Below, in pieces: positions 59,270 through 64,000 of a DNA stretch of 64,000 nucleotides. Positions within the stretch are counted from its first letter, which is position 1; each line of letters begins with the position of its first letter. The stretch comes from Bryopsis sp. KO-2023. Taxonomy: Eukaryota; Chlorophyta; Ulvophyceae; Bryopsidales; Bryopsidaceae. The translations under genes were made by a program, and so were the position numbers. Below the pieces are notes generated by a model. It searched no databases. It was not told the origin of the DNA and worked only from the letters and a program-made list of their open reading frames with translations. The stretch is taken from positions 2,108,001 through 2,172,000 of the forward strand of contig BSYQ01000012.1 in the NCBI GenBank assembly GCA_030272585.1. Direction: 5' to 3'.

Positions 59270-62200
59270 ATGGGCGAAAAAACGTCAAAAATAGCTGTCG
59301 TGAGTTCGAACCCACCCCGTTTGTTTTTTTGGTTATCTGTTCCTTTGTGTTTTTTTTGTTGTTTCTCCTTTGATGAGATCCCCTTTGAGGTTGTATTTTC
59401 AGAAAAACCCGTGTAGTTGGAGTTTTGAAAAAGGGGGACCAGGACGTGGGCGTGTTGAGATTCAGTATGAGCGATTGAAGTCCCTTCGTTGCAGGATCTG
59501 GTGGCGGGGACGGCTGGAGGAGCGACCCAGTTGTGCGTGGGGCATCCTTTCGATACTGTGAAAGTGAGCGTACAAGCAAAACAAAATATGAAATGAAAAA
59601 TAGAGTTGATTTTTTGATGTTTTGATGTTTTCAAAGTTGTTTTTTTTCCTTTTTCCGTTTTTACAATCGGGAAAAAAAGCAGACCATGATTATCATGATT
59701 CTGAAGAAAAATTCTTTGCTGCTGCTCCGATTTTCTTTTTTTTGGAAAACAAGCAATTCAATTTTCTTCTTTTGGAAAACAATCTAGGCTTCAGATGCTG
59801 TGGACCTACTGCCAAAAACTTTTTTTTTAACGATCGGATTTGCATCAATCTTTGAATTAGGACTTCTGGTTGGTTTGATTTTTATTTTATTTATTTTCCA
59901 CACACTTACACATACAGGTAGGGATACATATCTTTAAGTAAGTGTTTATAAGTGTGTGTTTTCATGGTGCAGGTGAAACTTCAGAGTCAATCGGCTGGAA
60001 GGCAATTTTCGGGACCCTTTGATGCCGTAAAAAACGTGGGGAAACCACAGCACCTTTTTTTTTGGAAAAAAAAAAGAGTTCCAGCGCACTATTTGGCCAT
60101 CTTTTGCTCAGTGCATGCGTAGAAACTCTGAATATGCAATATATTATTACAATATATATACATGTACATAATATCGACAGTTCATGCATGTTTCGGCTAA
60201 ATCACCTCGTTGTGGATGGCCTTCATTGGGCAAGTTTGCCTAATGTAAAATTAAACATTCATTCATTCATGCATGTTTCCTTTTAAGAATGGCCTGAGAT
60301 GTTGGATCTTCTTCGTTGCATTTGCTAATAGTTTTGTTTTCCCCCCACACAAAAAGTAAAAGAATCATATTAGTAATTAATAAAAGGGAAATTCTTGAAA
60401 TGTGTTTAGTTTGTTGTGATTTTTGAAAACGCAGACTCTCAGTAAAGAGGGTTTTCGGGGGCTTTACAAGGGGATGGGGGCACCTTTAGCAACGGTGGCC
60501 GCTTTCAACGCAGTTTTATTCTCGTCCAGAGGCACCATGGAGAGGCTGCTTTCCCACAGCGACGGTAATCGTCGATTCTTTTCAAAAAAATTCAAAGTTT
60601 TTTTTTTCTTTCCGGGTTTTTAATTGTGAGATCGAGTTTGTGCCCCGTATACGAACAGCATCATTGGATGGAAAGTCTGCAACAACAAAAAAAAAGCCAC
60701 TGTCATTTTTTTTTTTCCACTGTGTAATGAGGTTGACACTTTTGTCAGGTGAATGCGGGCCCCTGATTCTGCATGCCAAAGAAAGCCTTTTTTTTACCCT
60801 TTTGATTTTTTCACCAGTGCATTTTTGTTTGTAGGGTCCCCACTGACTCTGTGGGATCAAGCCGTTGCTGGAATGGGAGCGGGTGTTGCTGTTTCTTTTG
60901 TCGCCACCCCAACAGAACTTCTCAAATGCAGACTACAAGTGTGTGTGTTTCTGAATTAAAAAATAATGAAAAAAAATTGGCAACAAATTGGCATCCGTCT
61001 AAGTTTAAAAATAGTCACCCTTTTTTTTCAGATTTTTTTTTCTATTCAGTTTTGTATTCGAGGGTTTGTCTTTTGATGGGTCCGTTCTCTGTTTTTTTTT
61101 GGTTTTTTTTGATTTTAATGCTGCATTTTGTTTTTGCTGCTGTGAAATATGTTTTACAATAATCATTTTTTTGATCGGCAGGCCCAAGGAGAGATCAGCA
61201 CTGCTGTGGCTAGATTAAAGGCAGCGGGAATCGACCCCACAACGGTAAGATTTTACAGGTGAGATTTTTGCACCATGTGGTTCCCCTGCAAAACAGTCAA
61301 CGATCAATAAAATAATTAATAATTTATAATAACAATAACAATAACTAATAACAAATATGGTTAGATTTTTTTTTTCGTTTTGATTTGGGGTAGGGGGTTG
61401 AGAGAAGGGTTGTTTTTTCCCTTAGGTTTGTTTTTTTTTAAATTAAAGAATGAAAGGTTTTTTTCATTTTTCATTTTTGATAGTTATGATTATTTGTGTG
61501 TGTGTGTGTGTGTCTCCTTTTTTCAGGTCAAATTATACAAGGGTCCGATGCATGTTGCGAGAGATGTGGTGGCGACAGAAGGGGGTTTGCTTGCGCTTTT
61601 TAGAGGATTTAACATAACGTTGATTAGAGAAATCCCGGGAAATGCATTCATGTTTGCAGCCTACGAAGCTGCCAAACTATTCTTTGCTCAACAGCAGGTA
61701 TTTCTTCCTTGCTTTCATTTATTCAGTTAAATAAACTGAACAGATATTTTTATTTTTATGTTTTAAAATTTATTATTATTATTTTTTAATTTTTTTTTTT
61801 GGGGGGGAGAGGTATTGACAAATGTCTAGGTTGTGCATAAATATCATCAGTTTCTAGTTTTCACTTATCCACAGCAATACAAGCAAATCGATAGGCACTC
61901 CCAATAAACCTAAAGGGTCCCTTTTTGTTTTTTGAAAGTTTTCTTCCTCACTTTTTCCTGGTTACCTGTGAATGCGTTTTGGCATCAGCCAACGTTGGTT
62001 TTTTGTGTTTTTTTTCGGTTTTTTTCAGGGTTTACGAGATGTCAGTGAATTGGGAACTGGTGCTTTGTTGTTTGCTGGTGGTGTCGGTGGAATGGCGTTT
62101 TGGCTTCCCATGTATCCCACCGACGTAGTCAAATCAAAACTTCAAATCGACAGTTTCAAGAATCCAACCTACAGGGGCATATGGGATTGCACAAAAAAGG

Positions 62201-62784
62201 TGGGAAAATGACGGTGAAGTTTGAAGGCGTGTGGTTTTAAGATATGATATGAGTAAAAAAAGACAAAAAGAAAAAACATTCACAGAAACATGGAAGGAAT
62301 GAAATGGAAAGAAAAGAAAAGGAAAAACAAAGCGAAAAAAAAAAAATGAACTAAGAAGAAGGAAACGCTGCAACCTATGTTTTCAGGTTTTCAAACGACG
62401 AAGATGTTGAGAAAATTATGTATTCTTATCTCCATTTTTTTTTTCTTGATTTTTTTTTTCTGGATTTTTGCTGCAAGAATGTTCTCAAAAATTTTGGTGT
62501 TTTAAGAACAGCTTTTTTTGGTTTGCATCGTGTGTTTTTTTTGCTTTTTTTTTTGGAAAATTCTGCGAATCAATCAATGGGGGCATCTTTGACCACGTTG
62601 TTCCTTGCTTAATATTCACCAGTTTTTATTATTGATTATATTCGACTTTTTCTTGGAACAGATTTATCATGCCGAGGGCACCCGAGGATTTTACCATGGA
62701 TACGCTCCCAGCCTGCTCCGCAGTTTCCCTGCAAATGCTGCATGTTTTTTCGCCTATGAATTGTGCCTTAACCTACTGAGATAA
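59270..62784 (+). CDS. Mitochondrial carrier family protein, BOU/carnitine-acylcarnitine subgroup
   Basis: Nine exons: 59270-59299, 59495-59563, 59973-60035, 60435-60564, 60835-60938, 61182-61244, 61527-61697, 62029-62199, 62662-62784; 924 nt, 307 residues, all phases consistent and the usual length of the family. The three repeats carry the signature P-x-[DE]-x-x-[KR] as HPFDTVKVKLQ, TPTELLKCRLQ and YPTDVVKSKLQ. The matching helices contain GFRGLYKGMGAP, GLLALFRGFN and GTRGFYHGYAPSLLRSFPAN. The second signature PTELLKC and the ending PANAACFFAYEL recall plant BOU (a glutamate carrier) and carnitine/ornithine carriers, so the substrate is not settled. Expected in the mitochondrial inner membrane. 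The intron in repeat 1 contains a dispersed repeat (60195-60270). Confidence 0.92.
60195..60270 (+). repeat. Dispersed intronic repeat, copy 2
   Basis: Second copy of the element at 48836-48910, in the same orientation, inside the third intron of the carrier gene; it ends in CATTCATTCATTCAT. Confidence 0.65.
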
Positions 62785-63553
62785 AACAAAAAAAGACTTG
62801 CAGAAATTAGGGGGCAGGGGGGGGGGGGGGGAGGGAAAAATGAAAAACTTGAATGAATGAAAGCAACTGCCATTAAAATCGTGGTGAGGACCGGGGGGAG
62901 GGGGGGAAGAGGAGAAAAAAAATATCACCGGTATGATTGCCTTAAAGAAGCCCTTTAGGAAGGAAATTCTGCAGCTGGATGATTTGTCAATGCAAGGTTT
63001 TATATTCTTTCGACAAATCACCTCGGCTTCGTGCCCGTCGGGTCAGGATTAAAAAAAAAAGAAAAAAACAGATGGAAAAAGAAAGACTTGGAAAAAAAAT
63101 CTGGAAACTGTTCGAAGGCGGGGAAAAGAAAAGGAAAAAAAAAGTCCTTGGGTTGGTGATTGAAATTCTGGCTGAAACAGCTGGTTCTTTTTTTTTTTTT
63201 TTTCCGAGGCGAATGTGTTTTTTTTCCCCTTCTTTTTTCTTTTTTATTGATGGAAGAGAAACAATCGAGAAGAGAGACAGAAATTAGGAGGAATGTGGGG
63301 GGTAAAATTGTCAGGTCCAGAATTCTGTTGAGAATTTGTTCGTATTTCTTGTTTTAAAGGATGACCCTTTTTCTTTTTGCAATCACTCTTAAGTACTGCT
63401 AAATCTGATATCCATTTCTGATTTTTTTTCTTCCAACTGTTCCATTGATTGTGTAAATGTGGTTAGTTGAATGTGGGAAGCTGGTCAGGTAGAATGTATG
63501 CATGTCAGACCATAGTCGGGAAGCAGTCCAGGGGTGGTTAGCCTGGGCTGTAT
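62785..63553. other. Convergent intergenic region
   Basis: The carrier 3' region, with a long G run at 62815-62835 and purine-rich stretches; the T/C/G homopolymers here prevent any frame from being meaningful. AAATCACCTCGGC near 63017 shares a few bases with the dispersed repeat. No gene seen. Confidence 0.5.
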
Positions 63554-63688
63554 TTATGAACACAACCTCATGCACTCAATGCCACATTCATCCAGCTTGA
63601 ATCCACATTGGGCCAGAGCAGCGCTGCGACAAGCACCAACGTAAAACAAACCCATCTGATTCAACAATCGGAAATAGTTCGTCAATAG
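63554..63688 (-). CDS. Possible terminal exon of a gene entering from the right edge
   Basis: A good acceptor (ATGCCTTTCAG) at 63689 opens a 44-residue minus-strand frame ending at a stop at 63554. The peptide contains QMGLFYVGACRSAALAQCG and several cysteines. No family recognised; the rest of the gene would lie beyond 64000. Confidence 0.3.
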   Translation of the reverse strand, partial: LLTNYFRLLNQMGLFYVGACRSAALAQCGFKLDECGIECMRLCS

Positions 63689-64000
63689 CTGAAAGGCATT
63701 GTTAAAAAAAAAGACACGAAAAGAATCCTCCCATCCTCGCTTTGAAGTGAACCGATGGACAAGAGTGACTGTCACATGTAAACGAACACATTTACAGCGA
63801 GTCGCTAGAACAAAGCTTGTACTCGAGCGGTGTTCCAACAAAACGGTTGAGAGTGAGAGAGTGAAACGACGTCGAGTGGACGTCTGTAACTGAAACCCAT
63901 CGAAGGAGAGTCGACTGACGTGAGACGTCGTGTGAGATGGGCGGAGTTATGAGAACAACACAACATGGTTTCGGAGCATCGTGGTGAGCTGAAGTGTGAC

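Overview
This is an intron-dense nuclear segment of a protist, probably an alga or a relative of one. GT-AG introns of about 60-900 bp carry long T, A, C and G runs. Ten multi-exon genes could be rebuilt because every splice junction keeps reading phase. The set is eukaryotic: ERO1, an NPC1/Patched-type transporter, 5-oxoprolinase and a mitochondrial carrier. A plant-type aspartate carbamoyltransferase with an N-terminal extension, a TPR-like protein of a type I know from plastids, and an extensin/glycine-rich-like wall protein point to a photosynthetic or walled lineage. I cannot name the species.

Layout. Minus strand: ERO1 (6640-1464), TPR-like membrane protein (10656-7565), NPC1/Patched-like transporter with a repeat insertion (20675-12603). 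Plus strand, divergent from the transporter: aspartate carbamoyltransferase (21021-23896). At 25.5-26.25 kb lies a structured patch with two identical hairpins, a truncated tRNA-like fold and then AT-rich DNA. Minus strand again: an 811-residue protein of unknown function (30711-26804), glutathionyl-hydroquinone reductase (34259-31414), and a giant (>2,100 residue) Gly/Pro/Ser-rich protein (about 44199-35900). Plus strand: 5-oxoprolinase in 22 exons (45336-55862), an F-box-like LRR protein (56477-57978), a TA-flanked MITE-like element (58455-58887) and a BOU/carnitine-type carrier (59270-62784). Possible terminal exons of unresolved genes lie at 0.4, 26.4, 34.7 and 63.6 kb.

Most notable: (1) the giant wall-like protein, whose ten consecutive introns are all phase 1, so that nine exons in a row are symmetric modules; (2) about five ~60-residue Cys-containing repeats placed in the first luminal loop of the NPC1/Patched-like protein; (3) four ATTRCGTAAT palindromes spaced 22-24 bp apart just upstream of ERO1, resembling a bZIP-responsive promoter; (4) a ~50-nt tRNA-like fold lacking a normal anticodon arm. 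The genes do not form one pathway. ERO1, the transporter and the wall protein belong to the secretory system; 5-oxoprolinase and the hydroquinone reductase both touch glutathione metabolism.
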